From: an uncultured Eggerthellaceae bacterium
Lineage (GTDB): Bacteria > Actinomycetota > Coriobacteriia > Coriobacteriales > Eggerthellaceae
Length of the DNA: 28,297 nt
Direction: 5' to 3'
Assembly: GCA_910588905.1 (NCBI GenBank)
Contig: CAJURZ010000024.1
Span: 1-28,297 of the forward strand
Shown: one piece after another, positions 6,737 to 16,683 of the stretch
Numbering within the stretch: the stretch's first letter is position 1
How the letters are laid out: each line of letters begins with the position of its first letter
Notes under the pieces: model-generated
Told to the model about the DNA's origin: nothing
Database searches by the model: none
Seen by the model: the letters and a program-made list of their open reading frames with translations, nothing else
Made by a program: the position numbers and the translations under genes

Positions 6737-9700
6737 TCATTCCTGGACCCTTGCGCGTCGTTTCGCTGCCTCCACGATGAGGCGGATGCGGTTCTCACGG
6801 TTGAGCGCAGAGGATTCCGGGTCGTGGTCGATGACCGTGATCGGCATATCAGGGAAGCGTTCGGCGAAGCGGTGGAGTTGTCCCCGGGCGTGGACGTGAC
6901 CCTTCACGCAGCCGAAGCTCTGGAGGTAGATCACATGATCCACTCCAAGCTCATGGAAGCGGTCAAGCTGATCGAGATAGCTGACGTTCTCAGCATAGAG
7001 GGCGTGCTCTTCAGGGAGCACCACTTGGCATCCCAGGCTCCCGATCAGCGCGATGGCATCATCATTCACGAGCGGTTCGAACACCAGGAGCGGATTGCCC
7101 AGAAGCCCGATGCGGGGGCGGTCCTTCCCTTCAGCAGGAACAGGGAGGCGCGGATCTTCCTCCGCTTCCGAAGGTGTGGTCCATCTCACGGTTGCTCTGA
7201 GCCCGAGGGTCTGCTCGGCTATGAGCGGCACCGCTTCGTTCATGCAGCGCTTGCAGGTCTCGGGTAAGGTGACCTCACCGGCATCTGGGTCTTCCTCCAA
7301 GGCGCTGCAAGCCTGGGCACCCAGGATATTCGCCGTGAAGCAGGCATCCTTCAAGGGAGAGAGCCGCGCTCGGGCAACGTCACCTTCTGTCAAAGGGCGC
7401 CTTGAGGAAGAAGGTGCTGATGGATCGGATGGTATCGGTGGAAGGGCATCTGCCTTGAGGGACGTGCCCGGGATGGCACCCTCAGTTAGACCCCTTCGTT
7501 CGGTATCCAGGGATTCCGCCAGGGTGCGCAGGCGGATCCTGATGTGAGCCGTCTCCACCATCTCGTCCACTTTGAGGGCGGTGAACGGATGGCCTAGTTG
7601 CTGGAGGAAGGAACGCACGCTCTCTAAGGAGATGGCATCGTAGCCGCAGCCGAAGGATTGGAGGCATACCAGCTCAAGACGCGGGTGAGAGGTGATGAGA
7701 TGAGCTGCCCTCATCAGCCGTTTGGCTTGCTTCCAGGAAGGGTCTTCGCCATCAAGGGTCACCGCTCTCAAGAGCGGAGCGGTTCCGGTCATCCCGAGCA
7801 CGATGAATCCCAGAGACGAAAGGATCTCATCTATGCCATGCATGATGGACTCATCTGCGTGGTAGGGCCTTCCGGCCAACAGGACCGCTTTCAGAGACGC
7901 ATCCTCTTCCAAGAGGGCGAGGGCTTGCTCGGTCTCCTTCGCCAGAGTCCGTTCGAATCCGAGCTGCTCAGCCCAGGCCTTCTCTAGGGCACCATGAAGC
8001 TCCTCTTCTGAGATGGGCTGGCCAGCAGCCTTTGCCAGAGGGATCAGCGCCGCCAGAAGGCGCTGCACGTCCTCGGGATCCTTACGGAGGACGGAAGGCT
8101 TGGTGGAAGAGAGACAGGGTGCTATCAAGGGCACCGTTCCGTCTCGCAGCCAACGGATGCCGTCTTTGAGCGCTAAGGGATACTCGCAGGTGACCGAGCA
8201 GTGGGATGCTCGTTGAGCCTGAGGGAAGAAGAGCGCATCCACCCCTTGATCGTACAGGTCGAATGCCTTCGCATGAGCCAGCTTCGCTGGATGGCACAGG
8301 CTTTCTGCGGAGACCGTCTCCCAGGCCTTGGCCTTGATCTTGGGAGGGATGGCCTGGCGAGGAGTGACCACGGAAAAGCCGAGAGAAGCCATCAGGTGCG
8401 TCCAGAAGGGAAGATGCCCATAAGCCTCCAGGGCATCCATCACCCCTACGCGCACAGAGGATCTCTGGCCGGTGCTCTTCGGATGGGAGCATTGGGTGAT
8501 GAGCGCTTGCTCTCGGGCGATGAGGTTCGGGAGCTGTGACGGGCGATGCTCGGCAGGTTCCAGTGGCTCAGGGAGCACAAGGGTGGCAGGAGCAGAGGTG
8601 CTCCCGAAGCGGACGAAGGCTGGGTCTGAGCCGGTCTCGCACCGGTTCCCTGTGATGAGGGGAGTGGCATTGCCGAAATCCAGGACAGACAGCTTGCACG
8701 CATTGGCGCATCCAGCGCACCATCCAGACCTTCGCTCAGGTTCCATCTCCTTGAGCTGCTCCAAGGAGATGAGCGATGAGCGCTGGCCTGCCTTCGCTCT
8801 ATCCCGGGCAATGAGGGCGGCTCCTATGGCACCCATGAGGTGGGATCTGCTGGGGCGAATGACCTCTTGTCCGCAGGCCAGCTCAAAGGCGCGTAGGATA
8901 GCATCGGATCTGAAGGCTCCTCCTTGGACCACGATCCGGCTGCCCAGGGTCGATAACCTCTGACGCCCGATGATCCGATAGAGCGCATTGTGGACTACCG
9001 AATAGGATACGCCCGCAGCGATATCCTCTACCGATGCGCCGACCTTCTGGGCATGCTTGACCCGCGAGGCCATGAAGACCGTGCACTTCGTTCCTAGATC
9101 CACCGGGGCTTTTGCTCGCAAGGCCGCCGAGGCGAAGGCTGTGGGAGTGGACCTCAACCCATGGGCAGTGCCTTCCACGAATGCACCGCACCCGCTGGAG
9201 CAGGCCTCGTTCAATACCGCATCATTAATTGACCCCTTCGACAGCCAGAGCGACTTCATGTCCTGGCCGCCGATATCTAAGACGAAGGAGACATCTGGGC
9301 AGAGCTCTTCGGCTGCGCGTACATGGGCTGTGGTCTCCACTATCCCGAGGTCCACCCCAAATCCCTTTCTGAGCGTCTCTTCGCCATAGCCGGTGGCTGC
9401 TGCCTGGGCTAGATAGGGCAGCTCGACCCCCTTGCGGGCCTGTCGAGGCAGTTGGATGAGCATCTGCTCCAGGAGGGAGCGGATGGTGCCGATCATGTCT
9501 CCACGGATGGGTTGGTAGTCCGCATGGAGGAGATGCCCTGCTTCGTCGATCAAGGCCAGCTTTGCGGTGGTGGAACCGGAGTCTATGCCGAGGTAGAGCG
9601 GCCCTTGGGCATCGATCAGCGAGGCCTTGGGGAAGTCAGCCCGGGCGTGACGCTGCTGGAAGCAGGAAAGGTCCTCTTCGGTGTCGAAGAGGGGTTCGAG

Positions 9701-10678
9701 CCGGGCAAGACCGGTGGCATCCAGCTTCGTCTCCTCGCTCGCTAATACCCGTTCGAGCTCACCCAAAGACCAGTAGCGTTGGTCCTCCTGGTCCCTATCC
9801 AGCTCTGTAGCGAACAGAGAACCGAGGGCCGGATAGAGATGGGCGTTCTCTGGTTTGATGGTGGCGTGTCGGTCCAGGTCCAGAGCGTCCCGGAAACGTT
9901 GGACCAGAGCGGGGATGAACTCCATGGGTCCGCCCAGGAACACCACGTTACCCTGGATGGGACGCCCGCAGGCCAGGCCGCCCAAGGTCTGACGGACCAC
10001 GGCGTCCAGGGCGCTGGCGGCGATGTCTGCCTTGGATGCCCCTTCGTTCAGGAGAGGGCGCACATCGGTCTGGGCGAAGACCGCACAGCGACTGGCAATG
10101 GGATAGATGCGGCGTGCGCCTAAAGCCAGCGTACTTATGTTCGAAGTGCGCACTCCTAGCATGAAGGCTATGGTGTCGATGAAACCACCCGTGCCTCCCG
10201 CGCAGGTGGCGTTCATGCGCTGCTCTACGCCACCGGTCAGATACACCACTTTGGCATCTTCGCCCCCGAGCTCGATGATGGCATCTGCCTCGGGATGGTA
10301 AGCGCGCACGGCTTCGGTGGTGGCGATGACCTCCTGGACGAAAGGGATGCCCAACAGCTCCGAGACACTGATACCAGCGGATCCGGTGACGCTGACCGTG
10401 ACCGGCAGGTCCCCCTGGAGCCATGTGAGCTCGTGGATGACCTCACGCAGCGTTTCCTTGATATTGGAACCGTGCCTTTTGTAGAGGGCGCGGACGAGCG
10501 AACCGTCTTCATCCAAGAGGACGGCTTTGATGGTCTTCGAACCTGCATCCAGTCCTAAACGGTATCGATCCTCGATGATGCTTTCCTTCGCTCTTTTGGG
10601 GATATATGATAAACCTTCAGTATGGTGAGATGATGAGCAGGCGTGCCTGGAGGCAGGGGGAAGAGGTGGCGTTCTCAA
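6737..10678 (-). CDS. Giant acyl-CoA dehydratase activase-related protein (double BadF/HgdC ATPase + DUF2229 + HgdB-like)
   Basis: About 1,313 codons from the TTG at 10678. First ASKHA ATPase domain about 40-290: DAGSKTIKAV, LGGEDAK, TCAGGTGGFID with C159, and SRCAVF with C198. Second ASKHA domain about 360-625: IDSGSTTAKLA, IGGQDMKS, C493 and C532 (KCTVF). A Cys-rich WCAGCANAC site lies at 654-661. The C-terminal half has DUF2229/2-hydroxyacyl-CoA-dehydratase-like segments (LAGRPYH; two CLQSFGC/LQSFGC motifs). Each ATPase pair of Cys matches the bridging-cluster ligands of HgdC-type activators. Such fusions are widespread in anaerobes, but substrate and partner are unknown. No dehydratase lies nearby. 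The start is uncertain: no ATG, GTG or TTG occurs between 10678 and the conserved RYRLGLDAGS. An ATC near 10579 with GAAGGA before it is a possible non-standard start. With TTG 10678 it overlaps lhr by 73 bases. Confidence 0.9.
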   Translation of the reverse strand: MRTPPLPPASRHACSSSHHTEGLSYIPKRAKESIIEDRYRLGLDAGSKTIKAVLLDEDGSLVRALYKRHGSNIKETLREVIHELTWLQGDLPVTVSVTGSAGISVSELLGIPFVQEVIATTEAVRAYHPEADAIIELGGEDAKVVYLTGGVEQRMNATCAGGTGGFIDTIAFMLGVRTSNISTLALGARRIYPIASRCAVFAQTDVRPLLNEGASKADIAASALDAVVRQTLGGLACGRPIQGNVVFLGGPMEFIPALVQRFRDALDLDRHATIKPENAHLYPALGSLFATELDRDQEDQRYWSLGELERVLASEETKLDATGLARLEPLFDTEEDLSCFQQRHARADFPKASLIDAQGPLYLGIDSGSTTAKLALIDEAGHLLHADYQPIRGDMIGTIRSLLEQMLIQLPRQARKGVELPYLAQAAATGYGEETLRKGFGVDLGIVETTAHVRAAEELCPDVSFVLDIGGQDMKSLWLSKGSINDAVLNEACSSGCGAFVEGTAHGLRSTPTAFASAALRAKAPVDLGTKCTVFMASRVKHAQKVGASVEDIAAGVSYSVVHNALYRIIGRQRLSTLGSRIVVQGGAFRSDAILRAFELACGQEVIRPSRSHLMGAIGAALIARDRAKAGQRSSLISLEQLKEMEPERRSGWCAGCANACKLSVLDFGNATPLITGNRCETGSDPAFVRFGSTSAPATLVLPEPLEPAEHRPSQLPNLIAREQALITQCSHPKSTGQRSSVRVGVMDALEAYGHLPFWTHLMASLGFSVVTPRQAIPPKIKAKAWETVSAESLCHPAKLAHAKAFDLYDQGVDALFFPQAQRASHCSVTCEYPLALKDGIRWLRDGTVPLIAPCLSSTKPSVLRKDPEDVQRLLAALIPLAKAAGQPISEEELHGALEKAWAEQLGFERTLAKETEQALALLEEDASLKAVLLAGRPYHADESIMHGIDEILSSLGFIVLGMTGTAPLLRAVTLDGEDPSWKQAKRLMRAAHLITSHPRLELVCLQSFGCGYDAISLESVRSFLQQLGHPFTALKVDEMVETAHIRIRLRTLAESLDTERRGLTEGAIPGTSLKADALPPIPSDPSAPSSSRRPLTEGDVARARLSPLKDACFTANILGAQACSALEEDPDAGEVTLPETCKRCMNEAVPLIAEQTLGLRATVRWTTPSEAEEDPRLPVPAEGKDRPRIGLLGNPLLVFEPLVNDDAIALIGSLGCQVVLPEEHALYAENVSYLDQLDRFHELGVDHVIYLQSFGCVKGHVHARGQLHRFAERFPDMPITVIDHDPESSALNRENRIRLIVEAAKRRARVQE

Positions 10679-13600
10679 GATTCGTAGACGAGTGGTTCTC
10701 GGGCCGCTTCGATGGACCCACGGAGATCCAGAAGCGGGCTTGGGAGGTCATCGAGCGGGGCGAGAATGCCCTCATCATCGCTCCCACTGGATCTGGCAAG
10801 ACGCTGGCCGCTTTCCTCTCTGCTATAGATCGCCTGATGATGCGAGGCGGCGGTGAAGAAGACGAAGGCAGCAGGGGGGATCCACCTGCTGAGGCCAAGG
10901 GCGTGCGCGTCCTCTATATCTCTCCCTTGAAGGCGCTGGGGGTGGATGTGGAGCGCAACCTCCAGCAACCGCTGGCTCAGATCAGTGCGCTCATGCTCGA
11001 GCGCGACGGCATCGAAGCGGGGGTCAGCACAGGCATCCGTACGGGTGATACCACCCCGGAGCAGCGTCGGGCATTGGTGCGCAAGCCGCCTGATATCCTC
11101 ATCACTACCCCTGAATCCCTCTATCTCATGCTCACTTCGAAGGCGCGCGAGACGTTGGCTCAAGTGGATACCGTCATCGTGGATGAGATCCATTCCGTTG
11201 CCGGGACCAAGCGTGGTGCTCATCTCTCCTTGAGCTTGGAGCGTTTGGATGCGCTCCTTGCTTCACCGGCCCAACGCATCGGACTCTCGGCTACGGTACG
11301 ACCAGCAGAGGATGTGGCGCGCTTCTTAGGGGGCGCGCACCCGGTGACCATCGTGGAAGAGACTGAGCCTCCTGCCATCAGCGTGAGCGTTCGAGTGCCC
11401 GTTCCTGACATGGCCAATATCCAAGCCGCGGGGCAGGGGACGCCCAAGAAGGCCAAGCGGACTGAGAAGGATGCCTGGAGAACCGATCGGGATCTGCGCA
11501 GGTTCATGGAGGCCTCTCTGCCCGCAGACGGCGCAGCTCGTACTCCTGACTCGCAGTTGGGATCCTCCTCTATCTGGCCGTATCTGGAAGCCGTCATCCT
11601 TCAAGAGGTCATAGCTCACCACACCACCATCGTGTTCGTCAATTCGCGCGGGCTCTGCGAGAAGCTCACGGCACGGTTGAACGAGCGCTTCGCACGGATA
11701 TCGGAGGATGCTGAGGGGACAGATGAGGTGCCCTTCGCCTATCGCCCAGAGATCGGCAGCACCACCCAGCTGGTCTCGGGGGCGGGGGAGGGGCACGTCA
11801 TCGCGAAGGCTCATCACGGGTCCATCTCCAAAGAACAGCGTAAGATCGTTGAGGATGAGCTCAAGCGCGGAGAGATCCCCTGTGTAGTGGCCACCTCCAG
11901 CTTGGAGCTCGGTATCGATATGGGGTCGGTGGATCTGGTGATCCAAGTGGCTCCCCCTCTTTCGGTGTCTAGTGGCCTGCAGCGGGTAGGGCGCGCGAAT
12001 CATCAGGTAGGAGGCCTCTCCCAGGCTATCGTGCTCCCGCGCACGCGCCTGGAGGTCATCGATGCTGCAGTGGCTGTGGAGGGCATGCGCGCCGGGGCTA
12101 TCGAACGCACGAGCTTGGTCCGTTCGCCTTTGGATGTGCTGGCCCAGCAAACGGTAGCAGCTGTCTCTTTAGGGTCCTTGGCCTTGGAGGAAGGGGCTCG
12201 GCCGGAGGATCAGGCTGAGGATGCGTCCCTAGGTCTCAGCGCTGATGAGTGGTTCGCGGTGGTGCGACGCTCAGCCTGCTTCACTGACCTCAGCCGAGAG
12301 GCTTTCGATGCGGTCCTCTCCATGCTCAGCGGCTCTTTACTCCCCGCCGATGCAGGAGGCTTTGCCCCTCGCATCCTCTGGGATAGGGAAGAGGGGATGC
12401 TCCGGCCGCGTCCGGGGGCCCATCGGTGCGCCATCGGCGGTGCGGGTACCATCCCAGACCGAGGGATGTATCCGGTCATGCTTCCCGAAGGGGCCGGACG
12501 CCAGGGGCGGCGACGCGTGGGTGAGCTGGATGAGGAGATGGTCCATGAATCCCGGGTGGGAGACATCATCACCCTGGGCACCAGTCCTTGGCGCATAACC
12601 CAGATCGCCAGCGATCGCGTTCTGGTAGAGCCTGCCCCAGGCCGCACATCCCGGCTCCCTTTCTGGCATGGGGAAGGGGTGGGTCGTCCCTTCGAAGATG
12701 GCTTCGCCAAGGGCGCGTTCCTCCGGGCAGCTGAGCAGGTCGTCACGGAAGACGAGAGATGCGAAGCTGGCTCCGGTTCTGACAGCACAGCTGACTCCTG
12801 TACGCTCATGGATTCGAGCGCCTTCGAAGACCGTATCAAGCGCATCGGGTTGGACGGGTATGCTCGGGATAACCTCCTCCAGGTGGTGCGCAGCCAGTGG
12901 AGGGCTACGGGGGCGGTTCCCACGGACCAGACGTTGGTGCTGGAGGTATGCCCGGATGAGATGGGCGATCTCCGCATCGTCCTCCATTCCCCCTTCGGCA
13001 AGCGCGTCCATGAGCCTTGGGCCTTGGCCGTTTCCCAGCGCATCCTCCATGAGCATGGCTACTGTCCTCAGGTGCTGGCTCAGGATGACGGCATCGTCAT
13101 TCCCCTGCCTGAAGCTGCTGGATTCGCTCCGAGCCCTGACGCATTCCTGTTCAGCGTTCCCGAGATAGAGGAGATCGTGCGCGCTTCCGTCTCCCAGACC
13201 TCGGTCTTCGCGGCGCGGTTCCGCGAATGCGCCGCCCGCGCCCTCCTGATGCCGACGCAGTCATTCGGCAAGCGTGCGCCCCTGTGGCTCCAACGACTCA
13301 AAGGGTCCCAGCTCCTTGAGGCGGCGCGTGGGTACCCTGACCTCCCCATCTTCGCTGAGGCCGTGCGGGAATGCCTGCAGGATGTCTATGACATGGAGGG
13401 GTTGCGCACGGTCATGGAGCAGCTTGATGGGGGAGCCATTCGCATCCTGGAGGTGCATACAACGGTTCCATCCCCGTTCAGCGCTCCGCTTCTCTTCGGG
13501 TATGTGGCCGAACATCTCTATGAGGGTGACCTGCCTACGGCTGAGCGTCGCGCCTCTCTGGCGGTCGCTGATCCTACGCTCTTGAACGAGCTATTGGGTG

Positions 13601-15504
13601 CGGTGGATATCGGGGATGTGGTGGACGAAGAGGTCGTGGCTGAGGTAGCAGCGGAGCTCCAACGGCTGAGAGCGTTCCCGAAGGGCGCTTCGGGACAATC
13701 TTCGCTCCCGATGACAGAAGCAGTGGCGGACCTCTTGAGGGTGCTGGGGCCGCTCACCACAGAAGAGGTCCGTGAGCGTATTCCCTCTGAGGGGATAGAG
13801 GAAGCCCTCTCTGAGCTGGAGTGCCAAAGGCGTGCTCATCAGGCGGTGGTGGGTGGCCAGGAGAAGTGGGTCGGCGTTTCCGATGCTCCTGCTCTCAAGA
13901 AGGCGCTCGGGGTAGAAGTTCCCGCCTGGGCCCTCCAAGGCGCTCCGCGTCTTCCGGCCGATCCGCTGAAGGAGCTGGTTGCCCGGTATGGGCGGACCCA
14001 TGGACCCTTCACTACCGCAGAAGCGGCCTGCGCTTTCGGTTTGGGGGAGGCGCTCATCGAAGGGACCTTGGAGCAATTACGGGCTGAAGGCAAGCTGCTC
14101 ACCGGGAGCTTCAAGAACCCCTCTGGCAACGGGGATAGACGGTTCTCCTGGATCTGGAAAGAGGTCTACGACCGCATTCGCGCACGTTCTTTGGCGAAGG
14201 CGCGCTCGGCAGTGAGTCCGGTGTCATTGGCTGCTTATATGCGCTATCTCTTCTCCCTGCAGGGGATCGGAGGAAATCTGCGGGGAGAGGAGGAACTTGA
14301 GCCTCTGGACCAGTTGGCGGAGGTCATCGCTCGGTTCGAAGGGGTCTTCTTGGAAGCGGGTCTCTGGGAGGCCGTTGTCTTCCCGGCGCGCGTGCCTGGG
14401 TACAAGCCGGGGATGCTCGATGAGCTGCTGGCATCTCGGGATATCTGCTGGGTGGGGAAGACGGATGCTTCGAAGGATGACGCTCAAGGCGATGCCCCAT
14501 CAAGGGCATCCCAGAAGCTCGTTGCCTTCTTCCCGACGGATTCCCCCTTCGCACCCTTGGAGGGGGAGCGCTTGGAGCTTGATATCGCTGAGGCAGGGTC
14601 TTTGATGGCCAAGCTCTGGGCGGGGAAGGTGATGACCACCAGCTTCGAAGCCGTGCGCGTGGCAACGGGGACCGCCCAGCCAAAGGTAGCACCTCCGCGC
14701 TCTCGTCGTGCCAGCAGTCGTCGGGGTCGTTCGCGCCAAGGGGTTGGCTATCAGGCCGCCGTGAAACAGGCTACGGATAAGGCAGTGAGCATCGCATCGG
14801 CCTACGGATCCTTGACGGGTATGTGGCACGAGGTGATCGAGCCTCAGGTAGAGCCTACCTTGCAAGGGGTAGCCCTCGTGGAGTCAGCTTTGGACCGCTA
14901 CGCCGTGGTGACTCGTGATACCGCGCTCCTCTCAGGGCTTCCCGGAGGTCTTCCCGTGTTCGAGCCCTATCTCAAGTCCTGGGAGGAGCGGGGGCGGCTT
15001 CTTCGGGGGATGTTCGTGGAAGGCTTGGGTCCTGTCCAATATGCTGACCTTGATACGGTGGAAGAGCTGCGGACTGAAGAGCAGGAGGGGGATGCCTTAA
15101 GGTTCACGGTCCTATCAGCGGAGGACCCGGCCTGCCTCTATGGGCAGGGGCTGCCCTGGCCCGGCATGAGCGCCCCTGATGGATGCAAGGACAAGCCGCG
15201 GAGGGTCCCTGATGCCCTCGTCGTATTCCGTGGGGGCTCTCCGGTGATCTATGCAGCCCCTCGGCTGCGTTATGTGCTGATGTTCACAGAGGATGAGGAA
15301 TTGATGCAAGATGCCTTGGATGCTCTCGTGCGCTCTGTGGTCCAGCGGGCAAGAGCCCAAGGTTCAGGACTGGTTCGGAAGAAGCTGTTGGTGCAACGGG
15401 TGAATGGACGGTCGGTTCTAGGTTCTGTCTTCGAGGGACTCCTTCAGGAGGCAGGCTTCGTGCGCCTTCCCGACGGTCTGCGCTTCTACCCCGATCCGTT
15501 CTGA
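10606..15504 (+). CDS. lhr: Lhr-type ATP-dependent DNA/RNA helicase
   Basis: About 1,632 residues, a superfamily 2 helicase of the full-length Lhr type (E. coli Lhr is slightly shorter). Order: Q-motif-like PTEIQKRAW (38-46), Walker A APTGSGKT (59-66), DEIH box (193-196), SATVRP motif III, a second RecA domain with VNSRGLCEKL, LELGIDMGSVDLV and the arginine-finger region LQRVGRANH, then winged-helix and Lhr-core domains. A long C-terminal region contains a basic Arg/Ser linker near residue 1365. Lhr unwinds branched DNA and RNA:DNA hybrids and is linked to DNA repair. Start uncertain: ATG 10606, 10630 and 10633 are all possible and none has a good ribosome site. It diverges from the activase gene with no separate promoter space and converges on the next gene with a 10-base gap. 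Confidence 0.95.
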   Translation: MINLQYGEMMSRRAWRQGEEVAFSRFVDEWFSGRFDGPTEIQKRAWEVIERGENALIIAPTGSGKTLAAFLSAIDRLMMRGGGEEDEGSRGDPPAEAKGVRVLYISPLKALGVDVERNLQQPLAQISALMLERDGIEAGVSTGIRTGDTTPEQRRALVRKPPDILITTPESLYLMLTSKARETLAQVDTVIVDEIHSVAGTKRGAHLSLSLERLDALLASPAQRIGLSATVRPAEDVARFLGGAHPVTIVEETEPPAISVSVRVPVPDMANIQAAGQGTPKKAKRTEKDAWRTDRDLRRFMEASLPADGAARTPDSQLGSSSIWPYLEAVILQEVIAHHTTIVFVNSRGLCEKLTARLNERFARISEDAEGTDEVPFAYRPEIGSTTQLVSGAGEGHVIAKAHHGSISKEQRKIVEDELKRGEIPCVVATSSLELGIDMGSVDLVIQVAPPLSVSSGLQRVGRANHQVGGLSQAIVLPRTRLEVIDAAVAVEGMRAGAIERTSLVRSPLDVLAQQTVAAVSLGSLALEEGARPEDQAEDASLGLSADEWFAVVRRSACFTDLSREAFDAVLSMLSGSLLPADAGGFAPRILWDREEGMLRPRPGAHRCAIGGAGTIPDRGMYPVMLPEGAGRQGRRRVGELDEEMVHESRVGDIITLGTSPWRITQIASDRVLVEPAPGRTSRLPFWHGEGVGRPFEDGFAKGAFLRAAEQVVTEDERCEAGSGSDSTADSCTLMDSSAFEDRIKRIGLDGYARDNLLQVVRSQWRATGAVPTDQTLVLEVCPDEMGDLRIVLHSPFGKRVHEPWALAVSQRILHEHGYCPQVLAQDDGIVIPLPEAAGFAPSPDAFLFSVPEIEEIVRASVSQTSVFAARFRECAARALLMPTQSFGKRAPLWLQRLKGSQLLEAARGYPDLPIFAEAVRECLQDVYDMEGLRTVMEQLDGGAIRILEVHTTVPSPFSAPLLFGYVAEHLYEGDLPTAERRASLAVADPTLLNELLGAVDIGDVVDEEVVAEVAAELQRLRAFPKGASGQSSLPMTEAVADLLRVLGPLTTEEVRERIPSEGIEEALSELECQRRAHQAVVGGQEKWVGVSDAPALKKALGVEVPAWALQGAPRLPADPLKELVARYGRTHGPFTTAEAACAFGLGEALIEGTLEQLRAEGKLLTGSFKNPSGNGDRRFSWIWKEVYDRIRARSLAKARSAVSPVSLAAYMRYLFSLQGIGGNLRGEEELEPLDQLAEVIARFEGVFLEAGLWEAVVFPARVPGYKPGMLDELLASRDICWVGKTDASKDDAQGDAPSRASQKLVAFFPTDSPFAPLEGERLELDIAEAGSLMAKLWAGKVMTTSFEAVRVATGTAQPKVAPPRSRRASSRRGRSRQGVGYQAAVKQATDKAVSIASAYGSLTGMWHEVIEPQVEPTLQGVALVESALDRYAVVTRDTALLSGLPGGLPVFEPYLKSWEERGRLLRGMFVEGLGPVQYADLDTVEELRTEEQEGDALRFTVLSAEDPACLYGQGLPWPGMSAPDGCKDKPRRVPDALVVFRGGSPVIYAAPRLRYVLMFTEDEELMQDALDALVRSVVQRARAQGSGLVRKKLLVQRVNGRSVLGSVFEGLLQEAGFVRLPDGLRFYPDPF

Positions 15505-15514
15505 TCTGCGTTGC

Positions 15515-16528
15515 CTATACCGTGAAGGAATAGACATACTTCCCGTCATCGGCCTTTCCCAACAGATAGAGGTTGCTGGCAGATTCGTTCGACAGATACA
15601 CATGGTCTTTGATGGCGTCCACGCCTTCGGCCATGGGCGGTACCGTGATGGTCCTCTCAAGGCTGCGATCATCCAAGAAGAACAATGGTGCTTCGTGGCC
15701 GTCTACGATGTAGGTCCCCTCCGCCTCCAGCTTGTTCACGTCATAGACGAGCACTTCGGCATCGCGAAAGCCCCAGGAGCGGCTGAGGACCAGCTTGCCG
15801 TTGGCGGTGATGCACATCCCCTGGATGTTCCCCGGGATGGAGAAGACGGCAGATGCCTGCTGGGCAAAGCCGAAGAGCCCCTTCTCATCAGCGGTGTAGG
15901 CATACATCAGCGCCGGGTTCGTCTTACCGGTGGGTGTTGTCAGCCAATGGCTGCGAGGTGTTTGGTAGAACAGGTTGTGGTGGAATTCGCCAATATAGAG
16001 AACGCCATCATGGATGTTCATGAAGGCAGGCATGAGCTCTACGGGGACGTGGGCGGTGGCTTGGAGGATATCCCCATCAACGGCTCTGAGGATGCCTTCG
16101 GTGGGCATCACCACATAGCCGTCCGCTACCGTAAGGAATCCATGTTCAACCGTGGCGGCGATAGCTGCTCCATGACCTTTGTAGAGTGATCCATCGGGCA
16201 GTTTGATGGTGAGCTTTGTGGTGGTGCCATCAGGGGAGAGGCGGTAGAGAGGAGAGGGCTTGCGGTTGGCTTGATATCCGCTGAAGAGCCAGATGTCCTC
16301 GTCTTCGATATGGAAGAGGTCTTGGGGAACGAAGCCCGAATCCAGCCCCGGGATGGTGAAGCAGGCATCAGAGGCAGCATAGAAGGGCATACACGTCTTC
16401 GTGATCTGGCGCTTGAAGGCGCGCACTCCTGCAACGCTCGCTGCGGCTGCCCCGGCCCCTAGGGCTACGGCGATCCCTGCCCTGAGTGCGAGCTTCGGTA
16501 TCTTGAGGCTCTTGGATGCGATGCCCAT
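15515..16528 (-). CDS. Membrane-anchored protein of probable beta-propeller fold
   Basis: A 337-residue protein. Residues about 1-40 are a basic start, a hydrophobic Ala/Gly-rich segment (about 15-35) and then KRQ, which reads as an uncleaved N-terminal anchor or signal; no lipobox Cys is seen. The rest has repeated short motifs ending in small strands, such as GVLYIGEFHHNLFY, GMCITANGKLVLS and VDAIKDHVYLSNES, resembling SMP-30/YncE-type propellers. No catalytic residues can be named. It converges on lhr and is not close to other genes in its own direction except the MarR gene, 155 bases upstream. I do not recognise a specific family; an extracytoplasmic binding or hydrolase role would be a guess. 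Confidence 0.7.
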   Translation of the reverse strand: MGIASKSLKIPKLALRAGIAVALGAGAAAASVAGVRAFKRQITKTCMPFYAASDACFTIPGLDSGFVPQDLFHIEDEDIWLFSGYQANRKPSPLYRLSPDGTTTKLTIKLPDGSLYKGHGAAIAATVEHGFLTVADGYVVMPTEGILRAVDGDILQATAHVPVELMPAFMNIHDGVLYIGEFHHNLFYQTPRSHWLTTPTGKTNPALMYAYTADEKGLFGFAQQASAVFSIPGNIQGMCITANGKLVLSRSWGFRDAEVLVYDVNKLEAEGTYIVDGHEAPLFFLDDRSLERTITVPPMAEGVDAIKDHVYLSNESASNLYLLGKADDGKYVYSFTV

Positions 16529-16683
16529 GATATCCCTGCCTTCCTGCTGGCCTATTTCGGAGAGATTCTAGGCTCCTGTGACCAGCGTTCGCGGGTATTG
16601 CATCTGTTTGCAGAGGAATCGTTACGCGGAGAAGATGTCCCTGTGATGCATGCGAGCTCGTCCATGCTCAGCTTTTTCTTTGG

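Noticed and set aside
6737..10678. Reductive activator (RACo) of the corrinoid protein
   Set aside because: RACo is a smaller 2Fe-2S protein; this one has two HgdC-type ATPases and DUF2229 domains.
11326..12150. 274-codon - strand frame inside lhr
   Set aside because: lhr motifs are continuous through this region on the + strand.
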